This document shows, one piece after another, positions 20,934 to 31,666 of a stretch of 64,000 bases of DNA. A program made the translations under genes and the position numbers. Positions within the stretch are counted from its first letter, which is position 1. Every line of letters begins with the position of its first letter. Below the pieces are notes generated by a model. It was not told the origin of the DNA. It ran no database searches and worked only from the letters and a program-made list of their open reading frames with translations. This DNA comes from Ottelia alismoides. Taxonomy: Eukaryota > Streptophyta > Magnoliopsida > Alismatales > Hydrocharitaceae. Location of the stretch: NCBI GenBank assembly GCA_037367405.1, contig JAZKJV010000092.1, positions 124,001 to 188,000 of the forward strand, given 5' to 3'.

Positions 20934-22790
20934 ATATCCATCAATCATGCCCAACTTGGAAGATATCCATAAAAGACGCTTCTTTGGTAATGCTTTAGTA
21001 AATACGTCTGCAAGTTGAAGATCTGTAGAGATAAGTGGTGTGACGATCTGTCCTCCTCGTATTGCATCTCGGATGAAGTGACAATCAACTTCAATGTGCT
21101 TCGTCCGTTCATGAAATACAGGATTGGTGGCAATATAGGTAGCAGACTTGTTATCACAGTATAGCGGTATAGGAGTAGTAGCAGGGAACCCAAGGTCTCG
21201 TAGAAAAGATACAAGCCACGTAATCTCACAAACAGCATGGGCCATTGCCCTATATTCTGCCTCTGCACTTGATCTGGAGACCACGGTTTGCTTCTTGCTT
21301 CGCCATGAAACAAGGTTACCACCAACAAACATAGCATAGCCTGTAATGGATCGTCTATCCTCAGGAGAACTGGCGTAGTCAGCATCTGCATAAGCAGTAA
21401 TATCAGTATGACCGTTGACCTTATAGATGAGTCCTCGCCCTGGTGATTCCTTCAAGTATCGAAGGATCAGAAGGACATCCTGCCAATCACTGTAAAGAGG
21501 TTTCTCCATATGGCGGCTGGCTCTGCTTACAGCATAAGATATATCAGGCATGGTAACGGTGAGGTAGATCAGTTTACCCACGAGGCTTCTGTATCGTTTA
21601 GTGTCTTCAAACTCAGGATCAGTGGATGTAGCGTGTTTTCGTACTTCTGCAGGGATGCCAGATGGTTTGCATCCTTGTAAACCGACTTCCGTAAGAATAT
21701 CCAAGCAGTATTTTCGTTGTGATAGATGTAACCCTTCTGCAGTACGTATCACCTCAATACAAAGAAAGTACCGGAGTTGTCCAAGGTCCTTGGTGACAAA
21801 CACCTTCTGAAGGAAGGCCTTGGTCTCGAGAATTCCATTGTCGTCGTCCCCAGTGACCACCATATCATCAACATAGACAGCAAGTATCACAGTACCAATG
21901 GATCGTCGTCTAATAAACACAGAGTAATCAGATGTTGTCTTATGAAAACCAAGAGAGCTGATTTCACTGGTAAGTCTGTCAAACCAGGCTCGAGGACTCT
22001 GTTTTAGGCCATAGATGGCCTTACGAAGTCGGCATACATACTCCCCCTCGACGGAGTAACCCGGCGGCTGCATCATATAGACCTCTTCTTCGAGATCACC
22101 GTATAGGAAGGCATTCTTTACATCCAGCTGATAAATTGGCCAATTCTTGTTAGCAGCAACAGAGAGAATTGTGCGAATGGACTCCATCCTAGCCACAGGA
22201 GAGAAGGTCTCAAAGTAATCGACTCCATATGTCTGGGTGAATCCTTTTGCCACAAGTCTGGCTTTAAGTCTGTCAATAGAACCATCTGGAGATTGTTTGG
22301 TCGTGAAGACCCATCTGCAAGCAACAGGCTTAATACCTGTAAGACATGGCACAAGATCCCATGTGCCTCTGGATATGAGTGCATCTATTTCTTCATTCAT
22401 GGCATGTCTCCAACCTGCATCTTGGAAAGCGCTGTGATGATCTTTAGGAATGGAGATAGTCATTAGTGCATCGGCATATTGTTTGCCAGTGCATGAAAGT
22501 CCAACAGTAGTAGTAAAGTTAGACATAGGATAAGTGGTACACTTTCTCTTTTGCCTCCGTAATGCAATCGGCAGGTCGTCTGGATCATCCGGGACAGTAG
22601 TGGAGGGGACAGTTGAAGCTGGCATATCATCCTGAGGCAGAGGTATGGGTAGAGGGACATCTGGTGATGAGGTCTGAGATCGATGGGTATGGATGCTTGG
22701 TGATGGAGGAAGATGTAAAGGGACATTGGTGACAGGTTGTGTGAAGAAGCTGGTTTGCTCAAAGAAGGTTACGTCTGCAGAGATGTAGTA
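20922..22790 (-). CDS. copia-2 reverse transcriptase and RNase H
   Basis: The frame continues unbroken from the TGA to 20922; the first ATG is at 22625. RT motifs in order: [55 protein letters not shown], and the catalytic VYVDDMVVTGDDD. RNase H follows with ADADYASSPEDRRSITGY, SRSSAEAEYRAM, and DNKSATYIATNPVFHER, ending in DVFTKALPKK near the polypurine tract. All catalytic residues I can identify are present, so this part looks functional although it is cut off from gag and integrase by upstream lesions. Confidence 0.92.
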   Translation of the reverse strand, partial: YYISADVTFFEQTSFFTQPVTNVPLHLPPSPSIHTHRSQTSSPDVPLPIPLPQDDMPASTVPSTTVPDDPDDLPIALRRQKRKCTTYPMSNFTTTVGLSCTGKQYADALMTISIPKDHHSAFQDAGWRHAMNEEIDALISRGTWDLVPCLTGIKPVACRWVFTTKQSPDGSIDRLKARLVAKGFTQTYGVDYFETFSPVARMESIRTILSVAANKNWPIYQLDVKNAFLYGDLEEEVYMMQPPGYSVEGEYVCRLRKAIYGLKQSPRAWFDRLTSEISSLGFHKTTSDYSVFIRRRSIGTVILAVYVDDMVVTGDDDNGILETKAFLQKVFVTKDLGQLRYFLCIEVIRTAEGLHLSQRKYCLDILTEVGLQGCKPSGIPAEVRKHATSTDPEFEDTKRYRSLVGKLIYLTVTMPDISYAVSRASRHMEKPLYSDWQDVLLILRYLKESPGRGLIYKVNGHTDITAYADADYASSPEDRRSITGYAMFVGGNLVSWRSKKQTVVSRSSAEAEYRAMAHAVCEITWLVSFLRDLGFPATTPIPLYCDNKSATYIATNPVFHERTKHIEVDCHFIRDAIRGGQIVTPLISTDLQLADVFTKALPKKRLLWISSKLGMIDGYAPT

Positions 22791-23692
22791 TCATCTGTCA
22801 ACAGGATCATAACATCTGTAACCTTTTTGAGTGTAGGAGTAACCAAGGAAAACGCATTTGATCGCACGAGGGGATATTTTGTCCTTGGTGTGGAAATTGT
22901 GTACGAAGGAGACACACCCAAATATCCGTAGAGGTAGAGGAAAGGGAAGATCATTAGGGTGAAGCAAAGAAAATGGTGTAGACCCTTTGAGAGTAAGAGA
23001 GGGAATCCTGTTGATAAGATGGACTGCAGTGAGAACAGCATCACCCCAGTATGTTTTGGGAACTTTCATCTGGGTGAGAAGGGAGCGGGCAATGTTTAAA
23101 AGATGATGGAGTTTGCGTTCTGCAACCCCATTCTGCTGAGAGGTATAAGGACAAGAGGTTTGATGTATTGTCCCATGGGAAGCAAAGAAATCAGAAAGAT
23201 CTCGTTGAGTAAATTCCAAGGCATTGTCTGAGCGGAAGACCTGAATATTCGATGAGAAATGATTTTTGACATAAGCAAAAAAGTTTTTGACAATTTTATT
23301 GATTTCTGAGCGTTCTTTAAGAAATAGACCCACGGTGATCTACTGTAACCATCCACAAAGACAATAAAGTAGCGGTGTCCACCAATGGTTCGGACAGGAC
23401 AAGGTCCCCAAACATCACAATGAATTAAAGAGAAAGATATAGCACGACGGGGTTCAGTCCTAGCAGGAAAAGATGCACGGTGATGTTTTCCGAACTGACA
23501 TGCCTCACACTCGAAGGGTTTAAGTATGGACAGTTCAAGGAACATTAAGGAAAGAGCTTTAGCAGAGGGGTGACCCAGACAAAGATGCCAGAGAAGAGGA
23601 TCAGCAGAGATGGAAGTTGCGCCAGCGAAACCAGAGTTGGAAGGGATATCAAGGTAATATAAGCCGTTCTTCTCATGTCCCCCACCAAAGAT
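22791..23692 (-). pseudogene. copia-2 integrase (frameshifted)
   Basis: Right after the TAG the same frame encodes the integrase zinc region (WHLCLGHPSAKAL, then CEACQFGKHH) and the first catalytic Asp (IHCDVWGP). Near 23318 one base seems missing in an A-run, after which similarity continues in the neighbouring frame with the second Asp (FRSDNALEF), the QNGVAERKL block with the catalytic Glu, and the GYRCYDP end. That frame stops at a TGA (22793-22791), followed in frame by YYISADVTFFEQ, so this is another nonsense change rather than the protein end. Confidence 0.9.
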
Positions 23693-25075
23693 CTATCTCG
23701 TCCGGATGTCCTGAAAATAACAGCATAGATCATCAAATATCACACGGCAGTTGAGTTCTGTACATAATTTGTGAACAGACAGCAGACTGAGAGGAAAAGC
23801 AGGAGCACAGTAAACATCCGTTAGCCTAAGTTTAGGGCTAAATTCCATGGTCCCCACACCAGTGATAGGTGAGTAGGCTCCATTGGCCACACGAACGTGC
23901 TTCACCGTAGAGGGCTCCCTGGGAGAGGTGAGGAGACTACATTCTCCTGTGAGGTGGGTTGAGGCACCCGAGTCGATGATCCAGGTAGAAGTAGAGGTGG
24001 AGGCAGAACTTGCAATTGTACCTGTGGTGGCTGCTAGAGTCGCAGTAGGGCCTGAATGCGTAGTGTCAACAACTGGGTTCTGAAGGAGCTGGCGAAGACG
24101 AGCGCATTCTGCAGCAGTAAAAGATGCTGAAGCCTCTGTGAGAGACTGATCTTGGGAAGTTTCCATAGTATCATAATTCGTGTCATAAGATGGTGCCTCA
24201 TATGCGTTATTAGCTTTGGGCATGCCAAAGGTAGCCCAACATTTGTCAGATGGATGGTTCCAGCGGCCACAATGAGTACATGCTGGATAACGAGCATTAG
24301 AAAAATCACGACCACAACCGCGTCCTGAGTCACGTCCCCGTCCCTGTTCTCGTCCTCGACCGCGACCAAACGTACGGCCTCGTCCTCCTTGGAAAGGTGG
24401 GCGTCCTCCAGCAAAGTGAGCAGCAGTGTCTGTAGGAGGTGATTGGTTGGGTGACTCCAGCTCCTGTAATCTGCCAAAAATAGTTTCAAGAGACGGTAGG
24501 GCAGCCACTGTCAAGAATTGATCTTTAACAGATTTGTATCGAGGGTGTAAGCCTGAGAGAAAACGGTACACCTGCCATTCTGCTCTTTCACCTATTTGCT
24601 TGTCACAGCATGCAGGTTGAAATATAAGCAATTCTTCAAATAATCCTGTTAGGAGCCGGTAATATTCTATCAAGGAGGTTTCTCCTTGACTTGCAGACCA
24701 AATCCTTGTGTAAATGTCAGAAAGCCTGGATTTGGTTGTTTTCTGGGAGTATGTATTCTCAAGACTCTCCCACATTTCTTTTGCAGTTGTTTTGTAGAGC
24801 AAATTTGATGCAATATTAGTATCAACACTATTTGTCATCCAAGTGATGACCTGACAATTGTCGACGTACCAGGTGTCGTAGTTGGCGTCTGTCTCGGCAG
24901 GCGGAATGGTAGTTAGAATATAAATCTTGCGTTGGCCACCAATGAATATTTTAAAGGATCGAGACCATAGTACGTAGTTCTCCGAGCCCTTTAGTTTGAT
25001 AGAGGTGCCCTGTACCATCATAGATGAAGTAGGGTACAAGGGCTTGGAGTCCGAAGACACAGGAGCAGATGTCAT
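23693..25075 (-). CDS. copia-2 Gag and protease N-terminal part
   Basis: The 460-codon frame starts at ATG 25075. The N-terminal two thirds is copia Gag (KGSENYVLWSRSFKIFI, then a WESLENTYSQKTTKSRLSDI segment near residue 105). An Arg/Gly-rich tract (about 220-255) precedes a CCHC zinc knuckle CTHCGRWNHPSDKC (about 263-276), which binds genomic RNA. The retroviral-type aspartic protease begins with WIIDSGASTHLTGE (about 366), with the catalytic DSG visible. The frame ends at TAG 23695-23693, while coding similarity continues in the same frame, so the stop is a lesion or, less likely, a readthrough codon. Gag and the DSG site appear intact. Confidence 0.92.
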   Translation of the reverse strand: MTSAPVSSDSKPLYPTSSMMVQGTSIKLKGSENYVLWSRSFKIFIGGQRKIYILTTIPPAETDANYDTWYVDNCQVITWMTNSVDTNIASNLLYKTTAKEMWESLENTYSQKTTKSRLSDIYTRIWSASQGETSLIEYYRLLTGLFEELLIFQPACCDKQIGERAEWQVYRFLSGLHPRYKSVKDQFLTVAALPSLETIFGRLQELESPNQSPPTDTAAHFAGGRPPFQGGRGRTFGRGRGREQGRGRDSGRGCGRDFSNARYPACTHCGRWNHPSDKCWATFGMPKANNAYEAPSYDTNYDTMETSQDQSLTEASASFTAAECARLRQLLQNPVVDTTHSGPTATLAATTGTIASSASTSTSTWIIDSGASTHLTGECSLLTSPREPSTVKHVRVANGAYSPITGVGTMEFSPKLRLTDVYCAPAFPLSLLSVHKLCTELNCRVIFDDLCCYFQDIRTR

Positions 25076-25199
25076 GGTGACCGCAGTGATAAAAAATACA
25101 ATGACCTAGTATGCAGAGGAAATAGAGATCATACTCAACTAGCAAACCATTCCGATGTATCCGTGCAAGACCATCAATCTACGGTTGGGGGTCTAGAGC

Positions 25200-25790
25200 A
25201 CATAGAGCCAAAGTATTTGCAAGGAGGATGCCGAAGAGGTCGCTGGAGCCGTGGGGCCGTGTAGCATGAGCAGTTGGGGCAGGGGCCGTCGGGCCTGGGG
25301 CCGTGGGGCAGGGGCCGTGGAGCCGAGGGGCAGGGGCTGCTTGGGCGAGGTGCCGTGGAGCCGTGGAGCCGAGGTGCCGTGCTGCAGGAGGTGCGCCTGC
25401 AGGAGGTGCGCCTGCAGGAGGTGCCGTGCAGCAGGAGCCGAGGTGCCGAGGAGCCGTGGAGCCGTGGGCGAGGGGCAGGGGCAGGGGCTGCAGGGGCCGT
25501 GGAGCCGAGGTGCCGTGCGCGTGGGCCGTGGAGCCGTGGGCCGTGCGCGTGGAGAGGTGCCGTGGGGAGGCGGGGAGGTGCGCCTGGCGAGGGGACGCAG
25601 CAGGAGGTGCGCCTGGAGGTGCGCCTGGAGGTGGTGAGGCGCGGAGTTGGTGGGGCGCGGAGGTGGTGGGGCGCGGAGGTGGTGGGGCGCGGAGGAGGGC
25701 GGCAGGCGTGGAGGGGAAGGAGGGCGGCGGGCGTGGAGGTCTGGAGGCGGGAGGCGCGATGGCCTAGGGCGGCGGATGCCCTAGGTTACG
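25200..25790 (-). repeat. GC-rich minisatellite leader of copia-2
   Basis: Between the primer site and the gag ATG the element holds nearly 600 bp that is strongly G-rich on the plus strand (C-rich in the transcript). Short tandem units are visible: GCCTGCAGGAGGTGC about three times near 25380-25425, GTGGTGGGGCGCGGAG three times near 25640-25696, and scattered GCCGTGGAGCCG. Frames open here only because of composition; I see no domain. The composition is unlike the rest of the element. Confidence 0.8.
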
Positions 25791-25836
25791 ATCATTGACG
25801 AGGCTGGTAGGTGGGGTAGGGGTAGGGATCGAACAT

Positions 25837-25848
25837 GCTCTGATACCA
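25837..25848 (-). promoter_or_regulatory. copia-2 primer binding site (initiator Met tRNA type)
   Basis: The minus strand reads TGGTATCAGAGC immediately after the 5' LTR, the standard copia primer site complementary to the 3' end of initiator methionine tRNA. It primes minus-strand DNA synthesis. Confidence 0.95.
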
Positions 25849-26044
25849 TGTTAAGGAATGTAAGACTGTGTATATTCTGTGAGGTCTAGGGGTCCTTATA
25901 TAGGACTAAACCCTAGGGTGCTCAGAGGAGAACTTACATAAATACCCCTATGGGGTTACATCGGGAAACAGTTGATAAGGAAACAGTGATACATAAGGAA
26001 ATAGATGTAAATAAAGGAACAATAATATATGGTATTCTCTAACA
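25849..26044 (-). repeat. copia-2 5' LTR
   Basis: 196 bp, the partner of 20719-20914, followed at 26045 by the AAAAG target duplication. On the minus strand it is directly followed by the primer binding site at 25848-25837. Confidence 0.97.
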
Positions 26045-26049
26045 AAAAG

Positions 26050-26785
26050 TTAGCATCTTATAATTATCAGAACGAAATGTTGGTATTATACAATCCAATG
26101 CATACAATTATGATCAATATTTATACCATATGAGAAGGAAGAAAATTATTGATTGGTTGTGTCTATATATGTATTATGTATAGTTTATCTAATTATTTCA
26201 GTAGTACTAGTAACTTTTTATATAATAATTTTTTTAGAGATTTTTACCTCACAAACCTTAAAAACGTGTTAAATTACTCTATCATAATAGAAATGGAAAA
26301 GATTTTATTAGAAACAATTGCACTACTTACGTACATTATACATAAGCATTACATAACTGAAAATATAAAAAATTGATCAAAAAACTTTGCATTATGTCAG
26401 AACATATATATTCAAATACAATGTGTTTATGAAAAATGTGATGTTTTCAAATGTAGAGATCTCTCAAAATAACACGTAAGATAATCACAAACAAAAATCT
26501 ATTTAGTTCTATTAACAAATTCATCTTTCACATGTATCATAGATGGAAAGACTTATCAATAAATGTGTCTTACTCTTATAATAAATTAAAAAAATCAGGT
26601 AAGCAAAATATTACATCTTTCGGCTATTTTTCAAGTTCGTGGAGGATTTTAGTATAGAATTTCCTTGTCTTGTTTTCTTTATGATTACCATGTATTTAAA
26701 GTTTACCAAATTTAAACGCTCTCTCCTTCAATTTTACGCATTGTTGGGGTCTATCTTTTCTAAATATTGCTTAGTTCTAACTAAT
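26050..26785. other. no recognisable feature
   Basis: AT-rich spacer right of copia-2, with no coding or element signature. Confidence 0.4.
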
Positions 26786-26956
26786 TTTTTACGTTGGTTG
26801 TTGGATACCTAACGGAGCCCCTACAAGGAAGATTTGGACTCTGATCTTTTGTGTGATAGGGCACATTGCACTACCACCATATCATAGTCAGACTTTTCAA
26901 CATAGATTTGAGCAAGAATCCACGTACTTGATCCTGTTTATAGTGGGAGAAGGCGC
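26786..26956 (+). mobile_element. SINE copy with inverted 5' half
   Basis: This is the same SINE family as 2651-2870 but rearranged. The 3' half lies forward on the plus strand (26894-26956, ending AGTGGGAGAAGGC). The tRNA-like 5' half is inverted upstream of it (26786-26893, containing CACTACCACCA, the complement of the box A region). In the intact copy the two halves are contiguous. No clear target duplication is visible. Confidence 0.7.
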
Positions 26957-28337
26957 TAACATTTTTGTTGCTCGCATAAGATATGATCAACGTATATAAC
27001 TTCTTAATTGTTGTATATGATACTAACATATCATGTAGAATTGATTTACCCTATTACGAAGGAATGGGCACCGCAAACTTCAGCAACATTTGATATTTGA
27101 ACATTTGCATGAGAATTTTTTTTAGTTGAGATTTGGTATCGTAAATATATTGCTATCATTTATATTATCATGTATCAAAGGTGTATTTTTTTCCTTTTGT
27201 TTGTTCTTAAATGATTTAATTTCTTGCCATTAAAGTGTATTTTGTGTCTAAATATTTAGTCCTTCCATGTAACTCAGTGAAGATCCCCAGATAAATAAAG
27301 AAAGTTGAATATCATTCTAAGTAATTAGATATTAAAATCTGATTAACTATGCAAACAAATAGATCCCAGAAATATTGAAATATTGCTACCCTTTATATCA
27401 TTATTTGTGGAAAAAATATAAAAAGGCCAAAAAAGAAAAAGAAATGGATTATTAAAAGCGAGAGAATAGTCAAGAAAAAAATGGAAGACAATGAAAAAAA
27501 TATAATTTGCGCAAAAATAAAGAACAAAAAAAAGAAAAATTGATGTAGTTTTTCCTTTATCTCCTATTCATTTGTTCTCCCAACTTGATCGAGTACCCCT
27601 CTAAATTCTCAAATATGGGATAAAGTGAGAGTGAGATAGTACATGAGACATTCATATTTTTGAAGATTCTACTTAGAGACCAATTCAATGTAGGCAATGA
27701 AGACTCCAGTGATTGTGAACTCTAGTGCAAGATCCTTTCAAGGATCCTACAAAAGAGAACCCACTTCGAGCTCCTAAGAGAGAGACCCCACATTCAGAGA
27801 TCTACATATGGATATTCCCATAACATGAAGAAACATGCATTCGACGACAGATCCCCATAAGCTACAGCTCCACATCCTCATGGGTTTCGACGACAGAGAG
27901 ACTCGTTGCAGAGGCCATACATCCAATTCATCCTTACCAACATGTCATGTGAAGCACCGTCTTCATTAGCAACTGACAAAGTATGCATTGAGTCATTATA
28001 CTCCATAGGCTTTCTTTGTCTTCCAAGCGTCGAGGAGCATCTCTCAGTCTAAGGTTCTGCATTGACCTGTTGACAAAGGAGACAAGGGCTGACATATGAT
28101 GCCACATCACGCTTCATACCCCACCTTGTACATTTAGGTCAATCGACTCTTGTGAGCGTAGCTCTTTCTTGTCATTCTCGGTATGCTGAGAAGCTGAGGA
28201 AAGCGGGAAAGGGGCAAAGAGCAGAGCCCGATAGGATAGTGTCATGTATTCAACGAGCAAGTTTGTGTCTTCTTATTATTTGTCCAAGATGAGCATTGCA
28301 TGCATGCGGAGGGGGTGGGGGGAGTGTTAGAGAATGA
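26957..28337. other. no recognisable feature
   Basis: About 1.4 kb of mostly AT-rich DNA with A-rich runs near 27420-27540 and a less AT-rich stretch (27650-28240). I see no coding frame with a known domain and no element ends before the CACTA terminus at 28338. Confidence 0.4.
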
Positions 28338-28396
28338 CACTACAAGAAAGCATAGAAGAGGCAGCCATCGCCCCTTCGTTCCCTCTGAGTACGTGA
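28338..28396 (+). mobile_element. CACTA transposon terminus
   Basis: CACTACAAGAAA at 28338-28349 is the canonical CACTA (En/Spm) terminal inverted repeat. Only 59 bp are present before element D begins at 28397; the continuation is at 36172. The opposite terminus is not in the window. Confidence 0.8.
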
Positions 28397-31300
28397 TGAT
28401 GAATTTGTGCTTCATCATACTAAAAGTTGAAAATATAGCTTTGTTTCGAGTAATTAGTTGCACTTCATCCTTTAATCTGCATTTTTATCATTCATACTTT
28501 TAGAATTGATATCTACATTTTAACACTCATAATTGCATTCATAAATCATCTTCACATTTGCACATAATTTCATGCATTTTTTAATTAATTCATGCAAACT
28601 CCAATTGACCTCAAACCACTTCCATTGTGTACATATCACCAATAAGATTAAAGGAAAATTACAAAAAATTACTAACTCAAATAATTGGCCCGTGAGACAA
28701 AACTTCAATTTAAAATAGGCAAACTAAAATGCACATATCTTCCTCATACAGTGTCCGATTTAGGTTTACTCACTTTTAAAATAATACATATTCAAAGACC
28801 TTCAAACAAGACCAATTTCATAAAAATCGAAGCTCATATGTGAAAGTTGGGTTTTGGACCTCTTTCGTGCATTTTGTGTTTTACTTGTTTTTGATCTGAT
28901 ATTTTATGTATATAATTAACCATTTTCTTCTATTTCTTTTTTATCTATATTCTTTGATGAAAGTTTTAATAAAATTCAAAAAAAATCCAGATTCAAAATA
29001 AGACTAAAATCAAAGAAATTGACCGAGTCTGAGTGTCCTTTGTGAGTTTGTACATTTATCTTCCATTTTCTTCCTTATTTTATTTCCCTGTTTTCTTATT
29101 TATGAAAAAATAAAAAAAATAGATTAATGTGTAAATATTTATCTTTGATTTTATTATAATTTTTCTCGATTTTTACTCTTAATTAAAAATAAAAAAATAC
29201 AAATCCCAAAAATCAAGGTATTCTATATACATAGAGTACTCCAAAAATATCACTTTGCATAGATGACAGCTTTTGCTCTTCCGTCCTTCATGAAAGTGTA
29301 GAACTCAGCGAGATGAGAAACTTTCATGAAGAAAATATTTCGATCCGAGGTCGTTTGCTATTTCTTTGTTATTTATCTTTGGATTTAAATTTTTAAATTT
29401 TTTTGGAGCTGACACGTGGCCGCTCTTGGAGCCACCACGTGTCACTCATTTTTAGTCTTTTTTTCCTTTATTTTCTTTTTTAATAATAATAAAATAAAAA
29501 ATAAAAAAATCCCTCTCACCTCACGTGCCACACACGTGAGGGCTCCCCCTTCTTCCAGTTAATAGGTTGCTCCCCTTTCCCGCAATCTCTGCCTCCTCGC
29601 TCAACGGTCGCCACGCAATGACCGTCGCGCAACGACCGCTGCGCATCATCCCTAACATTATCCCCTCGCCAGCGGCCCTTCTATTTAAACTCCTCATCTC
29701 CCTCTTTTTCGAATTATCTGCCATATCCAGGAAGAGGGGGAGTTCAAAGGAAGGGTGGGGACAACCCCTCCCTTCATGGGCGACGATCCCCTCCGACGTG
29801 ATCAACCTAACTTCACCGCGCTCCGCCCGCGGCTGAGGCGAGAACAGGAGGAGCGGCGTATCCCCCTCCGATCTCAGGCGTCATCCACATACCCCCAAAT
29901 CCAATTCCCCTATTTTCATCAAATTCCTTTGTTCCTCCTCACCACTTCCATCGCACTTCATCTTCCCTCTTATCCACTGTGCACCTACCTCGTCATCGAC
30001 CAGACTACGGTCACATCCTTCATCGATGCCCGCAGGACCAATTGTGCCTCTCCACCGCTCCGGTCGCTTCGTCAACGGCCTACTCCTCCTGCCACTGCAA
30101 CGATCTGCCACAGAGCCATCTCCAGGAGGATCATCTTATATACGTCTGTGTGCCATTTCCTCCTTCTTTCTGGAGCTCCTACTCCCATCGTCGTCGCTCC
30201 ATGCCAGGCTGTGGTCGCACCACGCCCTTCCAGCTACCTAGAATGACCTTTGCTCTAGCGGCCCACCTGCCATCTTGAGCGCCTACCCACGCACCACCAC
30301 GCGACCATCGCATCTTCGCCAACCGCCTGGACACGTCGCCATCCACAAAGCTCCTCCGCCACCCGCGCACCGTCATGTGCGAGAAGCCCCTCCTTGAGCC
30401 TCTGTTGACCTCCGCTAGTGATTTGCACGAAGAAGAAGGTCGGGACTCTCCCAAGCGCTCACGTGACTCGCACCTCCCTTGCAGGAAGTTTGCAAGCATG
30501 CCCCTGAAAGATTGGCAATTACTAAAGGCCCCCTCAGCCATCCAAGGGTCACGTGCTTTGCACGTGATCGATTGGACTTTTGCGAAAAGCCCCCCAAAGG
30601 ACTACCATTTGCGCCAGTGTCCAGCATTCCAAGGTCACGTGCTATACACGTGACCCCTGGGCATTTTACATGAAGCACCCCTCTGGGGATCAGTAATTAC
30701 TGTTAAGTCCTGCTCTGCATTTTTTTATTATTCTATTTATTGTAATTGCAAATAAACCCATGTCTTTCCTCTCTTATTTGAACATTATTTTTGCATTATT
30801 TAATTATTAGAAAAATAAGATTTTGGTCTTCATTTAATTCTCTACATTGTGGCATATTCATTATATTTTTATGTGTAGTGGTTATTTTATAATTAATATT
30901 ATCATGGAATCCTGCATATTTTGCCCACGGATTGCTCTAAAATTCATAGTTAATTAATTATAGCTCCAAAAGTTACCAAAAATTACTGATAGCAGAATTA
31001 ATTACTATTTACATTGTGTCCAAAAAGGATTTCAATTGCATGCATACTTTTCTCTAGAAAAATTATTTTTTGCATTTCACTAATTAATTTTTAATAGGTA
31101 TTAAATCCAATATTTTTAGAGTTTCGGATTTTTCTGAGATATATTACCTAGTGTTATATCTTAGGTAATTGTATTTCCTGAAAATAAGTAGATTTAATAT
31201 TTATTATAATTAATTATTGAAAATCTCATTGTATGCATTCATAAATTCATTATTTTTTCATCTTGCATCTAAATAATAAAAAAAATTATAGTACATATTT

Positions 31301-31666
31301 TTCATCATATTTAACATTTTGGCCAAGTTTTAGTATTTTTAGAATTCATTTAATCAAAATTTACAATTTAGCCCCTAAACTTTGCCAAAATTGCATTTGC
31401 CCCATTTATTGCATTTAAAAATTAAAAAAAAAACTCTTTGAAAACCTAACTTTGAGATCGACTAAAAACCAACCTAAGGAGACAGATGTCTCTCTGAGTT
31501 CAACCTTGGACTTACCGAGTAAAAAAATGAATTGATCGCTTGTTTTAATTGGACTAATAATTAAAAAAGTAGTCGTTTTGATTAACCCTTAATTGCCGAC
31601 TGCAACGAACGAGCATCTTTTAATCGTTAGTCTAACTAAATTAATAGGGTGATTTCGCAATTCTTC
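28397..31666 (+). repeat. element D 5' LTR
   Basis: About 3270 bp. A GC-rich block (29510-30680) starts with paired CACGTG motifs (29519-29541) and a TATTTAAAC box at 29682-29690, a likely promoter. Open frames in this block are composition-driven. The LTR ends GCAATTCTTC, where similarity to the other LTR stops; the expected final A and primer site are replaced by deletion-junction sequence. Confidence 0.85.

Larger units (their letters stand above)
20719..26044 (-). mobile_element. full-length Ty1/copia retrotransposon (copia-2)
   Basis: The 5326-bp element is flanked by AAAAG at 20714-20718 and 26045-26049 (5-bp target duplication). The two 196-bp LTRs (TGTTA...TAACA on both strands) differ only at 20875/26005. 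On the minus strand the order is LTR, primer binding site TGGTATCAGAGC, GC-rich leader, gag-protease, integrase, reverse transcriptase, RNase H, polypurine tract, LTR, which is copia order. Pol contains a TAG, a -1 frameshift and a TGA. Short LTRs and the integrase-before-RT order fit a plant Ty1/copia lineage; I do not assign one. Confidence 0.97.

Noticed and set aside
23693..23695. In-frame TAG between gag-protease and integrase of copia-2 as programmed readthrough
   Set aside because: Copia elements normally use one frame, the following integrase has a frameshift and another stop, and no readthrough context or structure is evident. Sister copies could reopen the question.
25251..25798. 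Arg/Gly/Ala-rich plus-strand frames in the copia leader as genes
   Set aside because: Three overlapping frames are open because the repeat units lack stop triplets; opposite strand to the element and no domain.
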